Below, piece after piece: positions 45,108 to 54,076 of a stretch of 64,000 nt of DNA. The DNA comes from Phycisphaerae bacterium (lineage in GTDB: Bacteria > Planctomycetota > Phycisphaerae > Phycisphaerales > UBA1924), in assembly GCA_014192545.1 (NCBI GenBank), contig BJHL01000002.1, forward strand, positions 574,863-638,862. Direction: 5' to 3'. The stretch's first letter is position 1, and each line of letters opens with the position of its first letter. The position numbers and the translations under genes are program-made. Under the pieces are notes generated by a model. That model made no database searches and had not been told where the DNA came from. It saw only the letters and a program-made list of their open reading frames with translations.

Positions 45108-46373
45108 GTGACGCTCCCCTCCCCACTCTTACCTTTCTTCCGCGACGCCGGCGGCGTCCTCATGTCCTACGGCCCCGCCGACATGACGCCCCCCTGCGAC
45201 GTCGTCGCCGCCCTAGGCCCCATCGAACTCGAATACGGCTCGCTCCGCAAGCACGCCGCACTCCTCGACCAACCCACCCGCGGCGTACTGCGCCTCACAG
45301 GCCCTGAGCGCATCGATTTCCTCAATCGCATGATCACGCAGGAAATGAAAGGCCTCGCCCCCTTCTCCTGCCGTCGCAGTTTTTGGCTCAATCGCAAAGG
45401 CCGCATCGACGCCGACCTCCGCGTCATCAACTTGCCCGAAGAAACGCTGCTCGACCTCGACATCCTCGCCACCGACCGCGCCCGCAAAGGCCTGGATTCC
45501 TTCATCATCAGCGAAGACTGCGCCATCACCGACGCAACACCCACGCTCCACCGCCTCGCCCTCCACGGCCCAACCGCCGCATCGCTCCTGAGCCTCTGCG
45601 CATCAACCGACGTCACCACACTGACACAAGACACCGCCGTCAACATCACCATCGCCAACACGCAGCTACTCGTCCTGCGAGACGACACCGCAGGCGTTCC
45701 CGGCTACGAACTCTTCATCCCCACTGCCAACGCTCTCGCCGTCGTGCGCGAGTTCATCGCCAAAGGCCACGACCACCGCCACCACAACGAGCCAGGCCGC
45801 GCCATCGCTCTGCTGCAACGCGACGACCCCGCCGCCAGCATCCGCCTCCAACTCATCGGCTGGCACGCCTACAACATGGCTCGCATCGAAGCCGGCACAC
45901 CCCTCTACAACATGGACTTCGGCCCCGAAAATCTGCCGGCAGAAACCGGCGTCTTGTCCGACCGCGTCAGCTTCACCAAGGGCTGCTACCTGGGCCAGGA
46001 AATCGTCGCCCGCATGCACGCACGCGGCCAAAGCAAACAATCACTCGTCACCATCAAGTTCGAACGCCTCATCGCCGCCGACCAACCCAATGACCAGCGC
46101 GACGACCAGGCTCCCTACCCACCCCTGCCCGATCCCGGCGCCGCCCTCGCACTCGAAGCCGCCGCCCAACAGCCCGGCGAAGTCATCGGCACCATCACCA
46201 GCGCCGCCCCCGCGCCAACCCTCGGCATGACCCCCGTCGCGTTCGCCCAAATCAAAACCAACCACGCCAAACCCGGCACTGTTGTCATCTCCCACGCCGA
46301 AGGCCAGTTGATTCGCGGTGTGCTGCAACCAACTCTCACCGCGCAGCCAACCCACAAATCCGCGACCCAGTAA
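45108..46373 (+). CDS. ygfZ: YgfZ-type folate-binding Fe-S maturation protein
   Basis: A 421-residue protein related to aminomethyltransferase (GcvT). The diagnostic motif KGCYLGQEIVARMHARG with the conserved Cys is present near residue 290, and RIDFLNRMITQEMKG is the N-terminal folate-domain signature. YgfZ/IBA57-type proteins assist assembly or repair of certain Fe-S enzymes. It starts at GTG 45108 with a TACCCT box 6 nt upstream. The C-terminal region is longer and Pro/Ala-richer than in E. coli. Confidence 0.85.
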   Translation: MTLPSPLLPFFRDAGGVLMSYGPADMTPPCDVVAALGPIELEYGSLRKHAALLDQPTRGVLRLTGPERIDFLNRMITQEMKGLAPFSCRRSFWLNRKGRIDADLRVINLPEETLLDLDILATDRARKGLDSFIISEDCAITDATPTLHRLALHGPTAASLLSLCASTDVTTLTQDTAVNITIANTQLLVLRDDTAGVPGYELFIPTANALAVVREFIAKGHDHRHHNEPGRAIALLQRDDPAASIRLQLIGWHAYNMARIEAGTPLYNMDFGPENLPAETGVLSDRVSFTKGCYLGQEIVARMHARGQSKQSLVTIKFERLIAADQPNDQRDDQAPYPPLPDPGAALALEAAAQQPGEVIGTITSAAPAPTLGMTPVAFAQIKTNHAKPGTVVISHAEGQLIRGVLQPTLTAQPTHKSATQ

Positions 46374-46401
46374 CTGTCAACGAGGCTCCCACTCGCTTCC
46401 C

Positions 46402-46426
46402 CCTCTGTGCCTCTGTGTCTCTGTGG
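46402..46426 (+). repeat. Short quasi-tandem array, CTCTGTG type
   Basis: CCTCTGTG, CCTCTGTG and TCTCTGTGG follow each other 28 nt after the YgfZ stop. It is related to the array at 21164-21196. Confidence 0.55.
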
Positions 46427-46450
46427 CAATCGATTTACCTGTCGCATCCA

Positions 46451-46933
46451 TCACCGAGCACTCTTCCCCACCCGCTCCAGCGCCCCACCCTTGAGCCGCC
46501 ACATCGTCCACTCATCCATCCCCACCGCCCCCATCGCTTTGTAAAACTCGCGCGCCGGATGGTTCCAATCCAAAACCATCCAGTCCATCCGCTGGCACCC
46601 GCGCTCCACCGCAATCTGCGCCACACGCTGAAACAACGCCTTCCCCAGCCCCACCCCGCGCGCCGTCGGCCTCACATACAAATCCTCAAGATAAATCCCC
46701 CGCCGACCCACCCACGTCGAGTAGTTGTGAAAAAACAACGCAAACCCCTGCGGCATCCCATCCACCTCACCGATGATCGCCTCGCAAATCGGCCGCACGC
46801 CAAACAAGTCCTCGCGCAGATTCTCCTCCGTCGCAACAACCTGATCCGCCGCCTTCTCATACTCCGCAAGCTCGCGAATAAATCCGAGCACGCTGCTTAC
46901 GTCACCAATTACCGCGGGTCGTATTCGAATCAT
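46451..46933 (-). CDS. GNAT N-acetyltransferase, diamine acetyltransferase-like
   Basis: A 160-residue acetyltransferase of the GNAT fold: IRIRPAVIGDVSSVLGFIRELAEYEKA (strand 1 and helix 1), GIYLEDLYVRPTARGVGLGKAL (strand 4 and the acetyl-CoA pyrophosphate loop RGVGLG), and LDWNHPAREFYKAMGA. The pattern is that of spermidine/spermine or thialysine acetyltransferases. GGAG lies 7 nt before the ATG at 46931-46933. It lies after the FAD dehydrogenase gene on the same strand, separated by the large inverted array. Confidence 0.85.
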   Translation of the reverse strand: MIRIRPAVIGDVSSVLGFIRELAEYEKAADQVVATEENLREDLFGVRPICEAIIGEVDGMPQGFALFFHNYSTWVGRRGIYLEDLYVRPTARGVGLGKALFQRVAQIAVERGCQRMDWMVLDWNHPAREFYKAMGAVGMDEWTMWRLKGGALERVGKSAR

Positions 46934-46958
46934 TGAACGTCTCCATCCTCGCGTGAAA

Positions 46959-47060
46959 AGTACCGGAGTACCTCAGTACCGAAGTACCGAAGTACCGAAG
47001 GAAATACATCTCGCACATGTCTTTCCTCCGGTACTTCGGTACTTCGGTACTCCGGTACTT
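46959..47060. repeat. About 100-bp inverted pair of octamer arrays
   Basis: Left arm (46959-47002): five octamers GTACCGGA, GTACCTCA, then three GTACCGAA. Right arm (47024-47060): four complementary octamers (TCCGGTAC, TTCGGTAC, TTCGGTAC, TCCGGTAC). The arms flank a 21-nt centre and can form a hairpin of more than 30 bp. It fills the space between the dehydrogenase stop (47064) and the GNAT start (46933). Confidence 0.85.
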
Positions 47061-47063
47061 CTT

Positions 47064-50000
47064 CTACGCCAAACTCCCCGCCAAATACACCATCGGATGC
47101 ACCGCCTTCTTCTCTACCCCATCATGCACCTGATGCCGACAACTCGTTCCCGGCGCAACCAGCACATCCTTCGCCGTCATGCCTCGCGCCGCCGGAAACA
47201 AAACCAGCTCGCCAATCTGCATCGACAAATCAAATCGCTTCTCGCCATACCCAAAGCTCCCCGCCATGCCGCAGCAGCCCGAGTCCAGCACCGTCAGTTT
47301 GTCCCCCGCCACGCGCCGCAACATATCCGCCGACGAACTCGCTCCCCACAGCGCCTTCTGATGGCAATGCCCATGCAGCAAAACTCGCCCCGCCGGAGCC
47401 TTCATCGCTGGCCGCTTCGGATGCTTCTCCCACGCGGCATGTAAAAACTGTTCCGGCAAAAAGCTCTTCTTCGCCAACTTCGCCCGCAGCACCATTGGCG
47501 TCTTGAGTTTCAGCGTCAGCCAATCATCCTTGAACGCACTGAGGCACGAAGGCTCGGCAACCAGCACCGCAACCACGCCGTCATCTTCAATCACGCTCTG
47601 CAACTTTTCCAGCGTCGCATCAATCTCATCAATCGCTTCAGGCAGCAACCCCAGCGAAATCTTTGCTCTGCCACAGCACCCCGCATTCGCGAGTTCCACG
47701 CGATACCCAAACGCCTCCATTACGCGCTTGGTCGCCATCCCAATCGACGACTCGTTGTACATCGTAAAGCAATCCCCAAACAACACCACTCTCGGCCTAT
47801 CCACGCTCTGCTTCGCGTCGCGCTCCCCATCCCACATCCCTTCCAACGACCGCGAAAACGCCGGCAACGTCCGCCGCCCATCAATCCCCAGCACCCGCCG
47901 AATCACACCGCCCACCAAAGAACTCGCATTCACCGCATTCGCCACCCCAGGCATCATCGCACCCAGCTTATTCAACGTGCGAATCTGCCCCATGATCCTC
48001 GCCGCAATAGGCACCCCATGCCGCCGATACCGCTGCGACGTGTACTCCGCCTTCAACTTCGAAATGTCCACATTGCTCGGGCATTCCGTCTTGCACGCCT
48101 TGCAACTCAGACACAAATCCAGCGTCTGCATCGTCCCCTTATCACTCCACACATCCGCATCAGGCTGGCTTGCCTCACCCACCGTGTCCAGCTTCAGTTG
48201 CCCCGTAATCGCCAGCCGCAGTGCATTGCCTCGCCCGCGTGTGCTGTGCCGCTCATCCAGCGTCGCCATGTAACTCGGGCACATCGTTCCGCCCTGCTTC
48301 TTGCGGCACACCCCGCTCCCGTTGCACATCTCCACCGCGCCATCCAGCCCGTGCTGATCCGAAAAATCAAAACTCGTCTCCACACTTCCAAACGCCGCAG
48401 GCCTTCCAGGCTCTGGCTCCACCCGCAACTGCTGCGTCATGCTCGCAACAGGCCTTGGCGAATCTCCCGCCACATCCACCACATTCCCCGGATTCAAAAG
48501 CCCCGCCGGATCAAATATCAACTTCAACTCACGAAACGCCTGCATCATCTCCGCCCCAAAATACCGCTCCAAAAGCGGCCCGCGCACGCGCCCATCTCCA
48601 TGCTCCCCGCTCATCACCCCGCCCAAACTCCGCGCCAAATCCGCCGTCGCCACCGCAATCGCCCGCATCCGCTCGCGATCCGCCTCATCATGAATGTCAA
48701 TCAATGGCCGCACATGCAACACCCCCACGCTCGCATGCGCATAGAACGCCGCCCGCGTCCCGTGCGACTCCACAATCTTCCGCAGCTCTTTCACAAACGT
48801 CGCCAGATTCTCCACCGGAATCGCATTGTCCTCCACAAACGTAATCGGCTTGCGACTACCCGGCACCCCATGCAGCAGCGGCTCGCCCGCCTTGCGCAGC
48901 TTCCAAGCATTCATCATCGCCGTCGCGTTCGTGTGTACCTGCACGGGCGAAGCCGGACACGCTTGCTTGAGCGCGTCAACCCGCTCACGCACCTCCGCCT
49001 CACTCGCCCCAAAATACTCCACATACAAAACCGCATTCAGCTCCCCACTCCCACCAGGAGGAGCCGGCAACAGCTCCACATACTTGCGATACTCCGTATT
49101 CGCCCGCGCCAGACTCACCACCAAATCATCCAGCAACTCCACCGCGCTGGGCTTGGTCGCCAAAATCGGAATCACGGCCTCAATCGCATCGTCGAGGGTC
49201 GCAAAGCTCAGCACCGCCAGAGCCTTCGCCTTGGGCCGCTCATGCAGCGCAAGCTTCGCCCCCAATGTCATCGCCAGCGTCCCCTCACTCCCGCACAGCA
49301 GCGGCGACAAATTCACATCCTCTTCCGCAACACCCTTATCAAGCTGCTGCAAAATCATGTCCAGCCCATACCCCGCGTTCCGCCGAATCGTCTTCGGAAA
49401 CCGCTCGCGAATCAGCGCCTCGTTCTTCCGCACCAGCGCAACCACGCGCCGCGTGATCTCCGCAACCCTCGCATCGCGCCTCGCGCTCCCCGCCGCAAAT
49501 TCCACCCGCGTCCCATCCGCCAAACACGCATCAATTGCAATCACGCTCTCGCTCGTACGCCCATATCGCACGCTTCGCGATCCCGCCGCGTTGTTCCCAA
49601 TGCACCCGCCAATGCTCGCATGCCTCGCCGTCGCCGGATCCGGCGCAAAGAACAAGCCCGTCCCCGCAATCGCGTCATTCAAATCATCCACCGTAATGCC
49701 AGGCTCCACCCGCACAAACTTCTCGCCCGCATTCACTTCCAAAATGTGCCGACACCTCGCACTCACGTCAATCACCACCGCCAAATTCGTACACTGCCCC
49801 GCCAAACTCGTCCCACCCCCACGCGGCAAAATGGGCAACCCGCGCTCACTGCAAAAACGCACCGCCGCCGCCGCATCTTCCACGCTACTCGGAATCACCA
49901 CCCCCACCGGCTCAACCTGATACAACGACGCATCCGTCGCATACAGCATGCGGTTGTGCCCATCAAATCGCACTTCCCCTTCCACCGCGTTCGCCAGCTC

Positions 50001-50093
50001 GCGCGCCAAATCCTCCCGCCCATCCTCATCCAATCCCCGCGCACGACCAATCGGCGTAACCTGAGCCCGCGACAAAATGGGAAGCGATGTCAT
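47064..50093 (-). CDS. FAD-linked oxidase/Fe-S dehydrogenase (D-2-hydroxyacid type)
   Basis: A 1009-residue fusion similar in build to E. coli YdiJ. Residues about 30-250 are a PCMH FAD domain (PVGVVIPSSVEDAAAAVRFC, LPILPRGGGTSLAGQC, ATARHASIGGCIGNNAAGSR), about 255-560 a FAD-oxidase C-terminal domain (SGEHGDGRVRGPLLERYFG), then a 4Fe-4S ferredoxin segment (LDLCLSCKACKTECPSNVD) and a C-terminal region with two CCG motifs (NAGCCGRAKIS, LDSGCCGMAGSFGY). It should oxidise a D-2-hydroxyacid (lactate, 2-hydroxyglutarate or glycolate) and pass electrons to the respiratory chain. The start is ATG 50091-50093. Confidence 0.9.
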   Translation of the reverse strand: MTSLPILSRAQVTPIGRARGLDEDGREDLARELANAVEGEVRFDGHNRMLYATDASLYQVEPVGVVIPSSVEDAAAAVRFCSERGLPILPRGGGTSLAGQCTNLAVVIDVSARCRHILEVNAGEKFVRVEPGITVDDLNDAIAGTGLFFAPDPATARHASIGGCIGNNAAGSRSVRYGRTSESVIAIDACLADGTRVEFAAGSARRDARVAEITRRVVALVRKNEALIRERFPKTIRRNAGYGLDMILQQLDKGVAEEDVNLSPLLCGSEGTLAMTLGAKLALHERPKAKALAVLSFATLDDAIEAVIPILATKPSAVELLDDLVVSLARANTEYRKYVELLPAPPGGSGELNAVLYVEYFGASEAEVRERVDALKQACPASPVQVHTNATAMMNAWKLRKAGEPLLHGVPGSRKPITFVEDNAIPVENLATFVKELRKIVESHGTRAAFYAHASVGVLHVRPLIDIHDEADRERMRAIAVATADLARSLGGVMSGEHGDGRVRGPLLERYFGAEMMQAFRELKLIFDPAGLLNPGNVVDVAGDSPRPVASMTQQLRVEPEPGRPAAFGSVETSFDFSDQHGLDGAVEMCNGSGVCRKKQGGTMCPSYMATLDERHSTRGRGNALRLAITGQLKLDTVGEASQPDADVWSDKGTMQTLDLCLSCKACKTECPSNVDISKLKAEYTSQRYRRHGVPIAARIMGQIRTLNKLGAMMPGVANAVNASSLVGGVIRRVLGIDGRRTLPAFSRSLEGMWDGERDAKQSVDRPRVVLFGDCFTMYNESSIGMATKRVMEAFGYRVELANAGCCGRAKISLGLLPEAIDEIDATLEKLQSVIEDDGVVAVLVAEPSCLSAFKDDWLTLKLKTPMVLRAKLAKKSFLPEQFLHAAWEKHPKRPAMKAPAGRVLLHGHCHQKALWGASSSADMLRRVAGDKLTVLDSGCCGMAGSFGYGEKRFDLSMQIGELVLFPAARGMTAKDVLVAPGTSCRHQVHDGVEKKAVHPMVYLAGSLA

Positions 50094-50100
50094 AGAACAA

Positions 50101-50106
50101 ATCTTA
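50101..50106 (-). promoter_or_regulatory. Putative leaderless -10 box TAAGAT
   Basis: TAAGAT on the minus strand, 7 nt before the ATG of the dehydrogenase gene at 50093. Confidence 0.45.
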
Positions 50107-50256
50107 GCGTCCCTGCCGCGTCTCACCCCCGCCTGCATCCTTTGTCACAACACTGTCACACCCCGCAACTCCCCGCGGAACACACCCACACACCCCGCGT
50201 CTTCTCTGGTACGCTCTCCTGCGGTTGTCCCGCACCAAGCGCAATCGGAGGTCCCC

Positions 50257-52455
50257 ATGCTCGCGTCCATCATCCGTTCCACTCTCGCCCTCTCCCTCGC
50301 CGCAGGCCTGCTCGCCACTGTTACCGTTCCCACTATGAGCCACGCCCAACCCGCTGCCAAATCGACCGACAAACCCGCGATCGATCTCCCCATCCGCAAA
50401 ATCACCCTCTACCGCTCAGGCGTCGCCAGCTTCGAGCGTTCCGGTTCCGTCACCGGCGACGGCATTGCCAGCATCCGCTTTCGCACCGAGCAAGTCAACG
50501 ACATCCTGAAAAGCCTCGTCGTCCTCGACCTCTCAGGCGGCACCATCGACGGCGTCAACTACGCCAGCCAAGAACCCCTCGCCAAACGCCTCAGCAGTTT
50601 CGGCATCGACATCTCCGACGCGCCCACGCTCCCCCAAGTCCTCGCCCGCCTCCGCGGCTCGCGCCTCACCGTGCAAACCGCCGACAAAACCGTCACCGGC
50701 ACCATCATGGGCAGCGAAACCCGCCCCGAAGCTGTTGGCGACGCAACACAACTCGTCAACGTCCCCTACGTCACGCTCATCACTGAGCAAGGCATCGTCT
50801 CCGTCAACCTCAACACCGCCCGCAGCTTCAAGCTCGAAGACGAAAAGCTCAACGCCGAACTCATGAAGGCCCTCGCCGCCGTCGCCGAGTATCGCGAAGA
50901 CCGCACGAAAACCGTCGACATCCGCTTCTCAGGCACCGGCACCCGCAGCGTGCAAACCACGTACGTCCACGCTGCCCCCGTCTGGAAAACCAGCTACCGC
51001 CTCGTGCTGCCCGAAACCAAAGAAGACGCCAAGCAAGACAAGCCCCTCATGCAAGGCTGGGCAATCGTCGAAAACACCACCGACAACGACTGGACCGACG
51101 TGCAACTCTCGCTGGTCTCCGGTCGCCCCGCCAGCTTCCAAATGAATCTCTACGAACCCATCTTCACCACCCGACCCATGCTGTCAGTGCCCGTGCCGCA
51201 AACGCTTGTGGGCCAGGTGTATGACGATGCGAGCGATGTTCAATTCGACCGGCAAGTGGCCGAAGCCGGGTCCAACGTCCTGAACAAATCGAAGTGGCAA
51301 GTCAACTCCGCCAAACCCTCCGCCGCACCCATGATGGCTGGCAGCCCGCGCGGCAGCGCTGGCCGAAGTGCCGCAGTCGATCTGGAGTCGGTGGTAGCGG
51401 ATTCCGCCGTCGGCTTCGACCCCGCCACCAACATGTACGCCGCCGCCGCCGCCATCACCTCCGCCGCCGCAGGCCTCCAAACCGGCGAAGTCTTCTTCTT
51501 CCGCCTCTCGCGCCCCGTCACCATTGAGCGCCAGCGCAGCGCCATGCTCCCCATCGTCAGCCAAACCATCGAAGGCCGCCGCGTCAGCATCATTGGAGTC
51601 AACGACTCAGGCCCCAACCCCATGCGCGGCGTGCAAATGACCAACGACACCGGCCTGCAACTCATCGCTGGCCCCGTCAGCATCTTCGATGGCGACTCGT
51701 ACGCCGGTGACGCGCAAATGGGCGACACCAGCAAAGGCGACAAGCGCCTGCTCAGCTACAGCGTCGATCAAGACGTCCTCTTCACGCGCGATGCCAGCAT
51801 CCAGCAACAAATCACCAAGCTCCGCATCGTGAATGGCCTGCTCGAAAGCTCCGTCGTCTGGCGCGATCTCACCAAGATTTCGATTGACAACAAAGACGAA
51901 GACAAACCCCGCACCATCATCGCCGAAGTACCCAAACTCACCGGCGCCGAACTCGTCACCACTGGCACCAACGCCAGCAGCAAGCCCACCGAAACCAACG
52001 CCAATCTCTACCGCTTCGAATCGCAAGTCGCCGCCAAGAGCAAAGCCGACATCATTGCGACACAAGAGCGAGTCGAAGTCTCGACCGCGTATCTGATGAA
52101 CTACAGCGTCGATCAACTCCTCGCCTACCGCACCACCGGCGCAAAACTTAGCGACGCCGTCTTGAACGCCTTCCGCAAAGCCCAAGACCTCCAGGCCACC
52201 ATCAACAACCACAACAACACCATCAGCCAACTCGACAACGAACGCGGCGAGATCACCCGCGACCAAGACCGCATCCGCCAGAACATCGGCAGCATCGATC
52301 GCAACAGCGATTACTACGCACGTCTCATCAAAAAGCTCAGCGAGCAAGAAACCCAAGTCGAAAGCCTCGACGCCCGCATCAAAGCCGCCCGCATCGACGA
52401 GCAAAAAGCCCAGCAAGCCCTGACCGACTACCTCGCCAACCTCAGCGTCGAGTGA
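50257..52455 (+). CDS. Exported DUF4139 protein with C-terminal coiled coil
   Basis: A 732-residue protein with a signal peptide (1-31). The N-terminal part (ITLYRSGVASFERSGSV, VNDILKSLVVLDLSGG) and the middle (VQTTYVHAAPVWKTSYRLVL, MQGWAIVENTTDNDWTDVQLSLVSGRP) are hallmarks of the DUF4139 family, a beta-sandwich envelope protein of unknown role. The last 110 residues form a coiled coil (TISQLDNERGEITRDQDRI, IKAARIDEQKAQQAL). GGAGG lies 5 nt before ATG 50257; upstream in-frame codons are ignored because they would enter the divergent dehydrogenase gene. A strong terminator follows. Confidence 0.85.
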   Translation: MLASIIRSTLALSLAAGLLATVTVPTMSHAQPAAKSTDKPAIDLPIRKITLYRSGVASFERSGSVTGDGIASIRFRTEQVNDILKSLVVLDLSGGTIDGVNYASQEPLAKRLSSFGIDISDAPTLPQVLARLRGSRLTVQTADKTVTGTIMGSETRPEAVGDATQLVNVPYVTLITEQGIVSVNLNTARSFKLEDEKLNAELMKALAAVAEYREDRTKTVDIRFSGTGTRSVQTTYVHAAPVWKTSYRLVLPETKEDAKQDKPLMQGWAIVENTTDNDWTDVQLSLVSGRPASFQMNLYEPIFTTRPMLSVPVPQTLVGQVYDDASDVQFDRQVAEAGSNVLNKSKWQVNSAKPSAAPMMAGSPRGSAGRSAAVDLESVVADSAVGFDPATNMYAAAAAITSAAAGLQTGEVFFFRLSRPVTIERQRSAMLPIVSQTIEGRRVSIIGVNDSGPNPMRGVQMTNDTGLQLIAGPVSIFDGDSYAGDAQMGDTSKGDKRLLSYSVDQDVLFTRDASIQQQITKLRIVNGLLESSVVWRDLTKISIDNKDEDKPRTIIAEVPKLTGAELVTTGTNASSKPTETNANLYRFESQVAAKSKADIIATQERVEVSTAYLMNYSVDQLLAYRTTGAKLSDAVLNAFRKAQDLQATINNHNNTISQLDNERGEITRDQDRIRQNIGSIDRNSDYYARLIKKLSEQETQVESLDARIKAARIDEQKAQQALTDYLANLSVE

Positions 52456-52541
52456 CTCGGTTGGCGATAACCAACGCAGTTATCTCGCCCAGTTATCTCG
52501 CCGCAAACACCACCCAAACCGCCCTAGCTTGACCTCACCCC

Positions 52542-52574
52542 CACCCCGCAAAGCGCACGCTTTGCGGGGTGTTT
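52542..52574 (+). terminator. Intrinsic terminator
   Basis: A perfect 13-bp stem CACCCCGCAAAGC/GCTTTGCGGGGTG with loop GCAC, followed by TTTGCTT, 86 nt after the DUF4139 stop. Confidence 0.8.
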
Positions 52575-52669
52575 GCTTATCTACCCCTCACTTTGCACCG
52601 CCGCGCTCAACTGCCCTCCATAACTCGCCGATGCTCCACTAACGCGTGCCCGCGCGAGGAGTCCCGATC

Positions 52670-53035
52670 ATGAGCCCAACCAAGAGCCAGCAACAGAACC
52701 AAAACAAGCCCACCCGTCGCAACTACACCAACGGTGTTCTCACCGCCATCGCCGCATTGCTGGGCGTCATCGTCCTGCAACAAGCAAACAGCACAGGCTC
52801 GGCTGGCGTCGCCGCTGCACAAGTCGGCGTTGTGGGCGAGCGCACCGCAACCGATGACGCCGCCACCGGCCTCATCAGCGCCGCCGAACAGCGCAAGTCC
52901 ATCATCACCGAACTCAAGTCCGTCAACGAGCGTCTGGGCGCAATCGAAGGCGCACTTGCCAAGGGCATCAACGTGAAAGTCACGAGCATGCCCGCGCAAA
53001 AGCCCCCGATGGAAGGCTCCAACTCCAGCAAGTAA
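52670..53035 (+). CDS. Small single-TM hypothetical protein
   Basis: A 121-residue protein with a Gln/Asn/Lys/Arg-rich head, one membrane segment (GVLTAIAALLGVIVLQ) and a mostly helical extracytoplasmic tail (TGLISAAEQRKSIITELKSVN). The start at ATG 52670 is supported by GAGGAG 8 nt upstream. It is the first of three small genes (52670, 53101, 53678) on the same strand, close enough for an operon. No family recognised. Confidence 0.65.
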   Translation: MSPTKSQQQNQNKPTRRNYTNGVLTAIAALLGVIVLQQANSTGSAGVAAAQVGVVGERTATDDAATGLISAAEQRKSIITELKSVNERLGAIEGALAKGINVKVTSMPAQKPPMEGSNSSK

Positions 53036-53100
53036 ATCGGCACGTCTCTCCGTCCTCCGCTCCGTTTGTTCATTTCCTGCGTGGCTGAAGGGTCTGCCGA

Positions 53101-53643
53101 ATGCGTTGCCTCTCGACAACCAACCCCCATCGCTCACGCGTGCATCGCGCCGGTTATACGTTGGTCGAAATGCTCATCGTCGTCACGATGCTGGGCCTCG
53201 CCGCCGCGATGGTCATCCCATCCATCGCCTCCGCAACTTCCCTTCGCGTGCAAGGCGCACTGCGCACCATCGTCGCTGACATCACCGTCGCGCAGAGCGA
53301 CGCCGTCGCCTTCCAACGCCAACGCGCAATCGTCTTCCGTTTCGACGGCAACAACGGCCGCTACGTCGTCGCCGAAGTCAACGGCAGCACCATCGACACC
53401 ACCACCGGCATCTTGGAAGACCGCCAACTCAACGTCGAAACCCTGGGCTTCACCACCGTCACCAGTAGCTTCAACTCTGGCACCAACACCATCATCTTCG
53501 ACGAACTAGGTGGCCCCGTCTCTGCCGCCGGTGGCACAACGCCCGCAGGCACCACCGACATCGACCTCCGCGGCAGTAATTCAAACTGGCGCATCACCAT
53601 CGAGGCGTACACAGGCCGCGTGACCATCACCGAACTGCCTTAA
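53101..53643 (+). CDS. Type IV/II prepilin-like protein (GspH/FimT type)
   Basis: A 180-residue protein with a class III prepilin signal: a basic head (RSRVHRAG) then GYTLVEMLIVVTMLGLAAAM, where the first residue after cleavage is Tyr and Glu is at +5. The rest is a globular beta-rich head with the GspH-type pattern (TLRTIVADITVAQSDAVAFQRQ). AAGGG is about 9 nt upstream. A prepilin peptidase and assembly genes are not in the window. The pseudopilin-like domains at 4076 and 6119 are unrelated in gene order. Confidence 0.8.
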   Translation: MRCLSTTNPHRSRVHRAGYTLVEMLIVVTMLGLAAAMVIPSIASATSLRVQGALRTIVADITVAQSDAVAFQRQRAIVFRFDGNNGRYVVAEVNGSTIDTTTGILEDRQLNVETLGFTTVTSSFNSGTNTIIFDELGGPVSAAGGTTPAGTTDIDLRGSNSNWRITIEAYTGRVTITELP

Positions 53644-53677
53644 TCGACAACCTCAGCATCTCAACGCAAGGACGCGC

Positions 53678-53977
53678 ATGCTCACCAACAACACCTCCAA
53701 CAAACACACCAACAATCCCAACTTACCCAACGCCAATCAAGGCACGCGCGTCATGGCCATGTTCGGCATCGCCTTCATGTGCGCAGGCTTCGCAATGTTC
53801 ATGTGGTGGAAGATGCGCATGGTGACTGGCATCCCCCGCACCGCCTACGCCGAGCCTCGCCTCGTCGATGCAACGCCAACCACAACACCGCCCGAAGTAA
53901 CTCCGGCCCCCGCAGCACACGCCGCATCGCTCGATGAGCAACTCGCGCCCGTGCCCGCACAGGCCGAGAATCCGTGA
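53678..53977 (+). CDS. Small single-TM hypothetical protein
   Basis: A 99-residue protein with an Asn/Thr-rich head, one membrane segment (VMAMFGIAFMCAGFAMFMWWKM) and a Pro/Ala/Thr-rich extracytoplasmic tail. AAGGA lies 7 nt before the ATG. It follows the prepilin gene by 34 nt and may share its transcript. No known family. Confidence 0.6.
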   Translation: MLTNNTSNKHTNNPNLPNANQGTRVMAMFGIAFMCAGFAMFMWWKMRMVTGIPRTAYAEPRLVDATPTTTPPEVTPAPAAHAASLDEQLAPVPAQAENP

Positions 53978-54064
53978 TTTTCTCTTAATTCTGCAACCGC
54001 CGCAAATCTGAATATCGCCCCCACCACCGCTCCGCGCGCATGTGGAACTATCGCCCTGCCCGTC

Positions 54065-54070
54065 TACGCT
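54065..54070 (+). promoter_or_regulatory. Putative leaderless -10 box TACGCT
   Basis: TACGCT, 6 nt before a TTG (54077) that would start the DUF4442 gene. Leaderless initiation from TTG is rare, so the box may instead serve a leadered transcript starting at ATG 54125. Confidence 0.35.
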
Positions 54071-54076
54071 TATGCG

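Noticed and set aside
46959-47060. CRISPR array
   Set aside because: Repeat units are 8 bp without spacers and are arranged as an inverted pair; no cas genes.
48018-50786. A 922-codon open frame on the plus strand opposite the FAD/Fe-S dehydrogenase
   Set aside because: The product is dominated by Arg, His and Pro with no domain; it mirrors the codon bias of the minus-strand gene.
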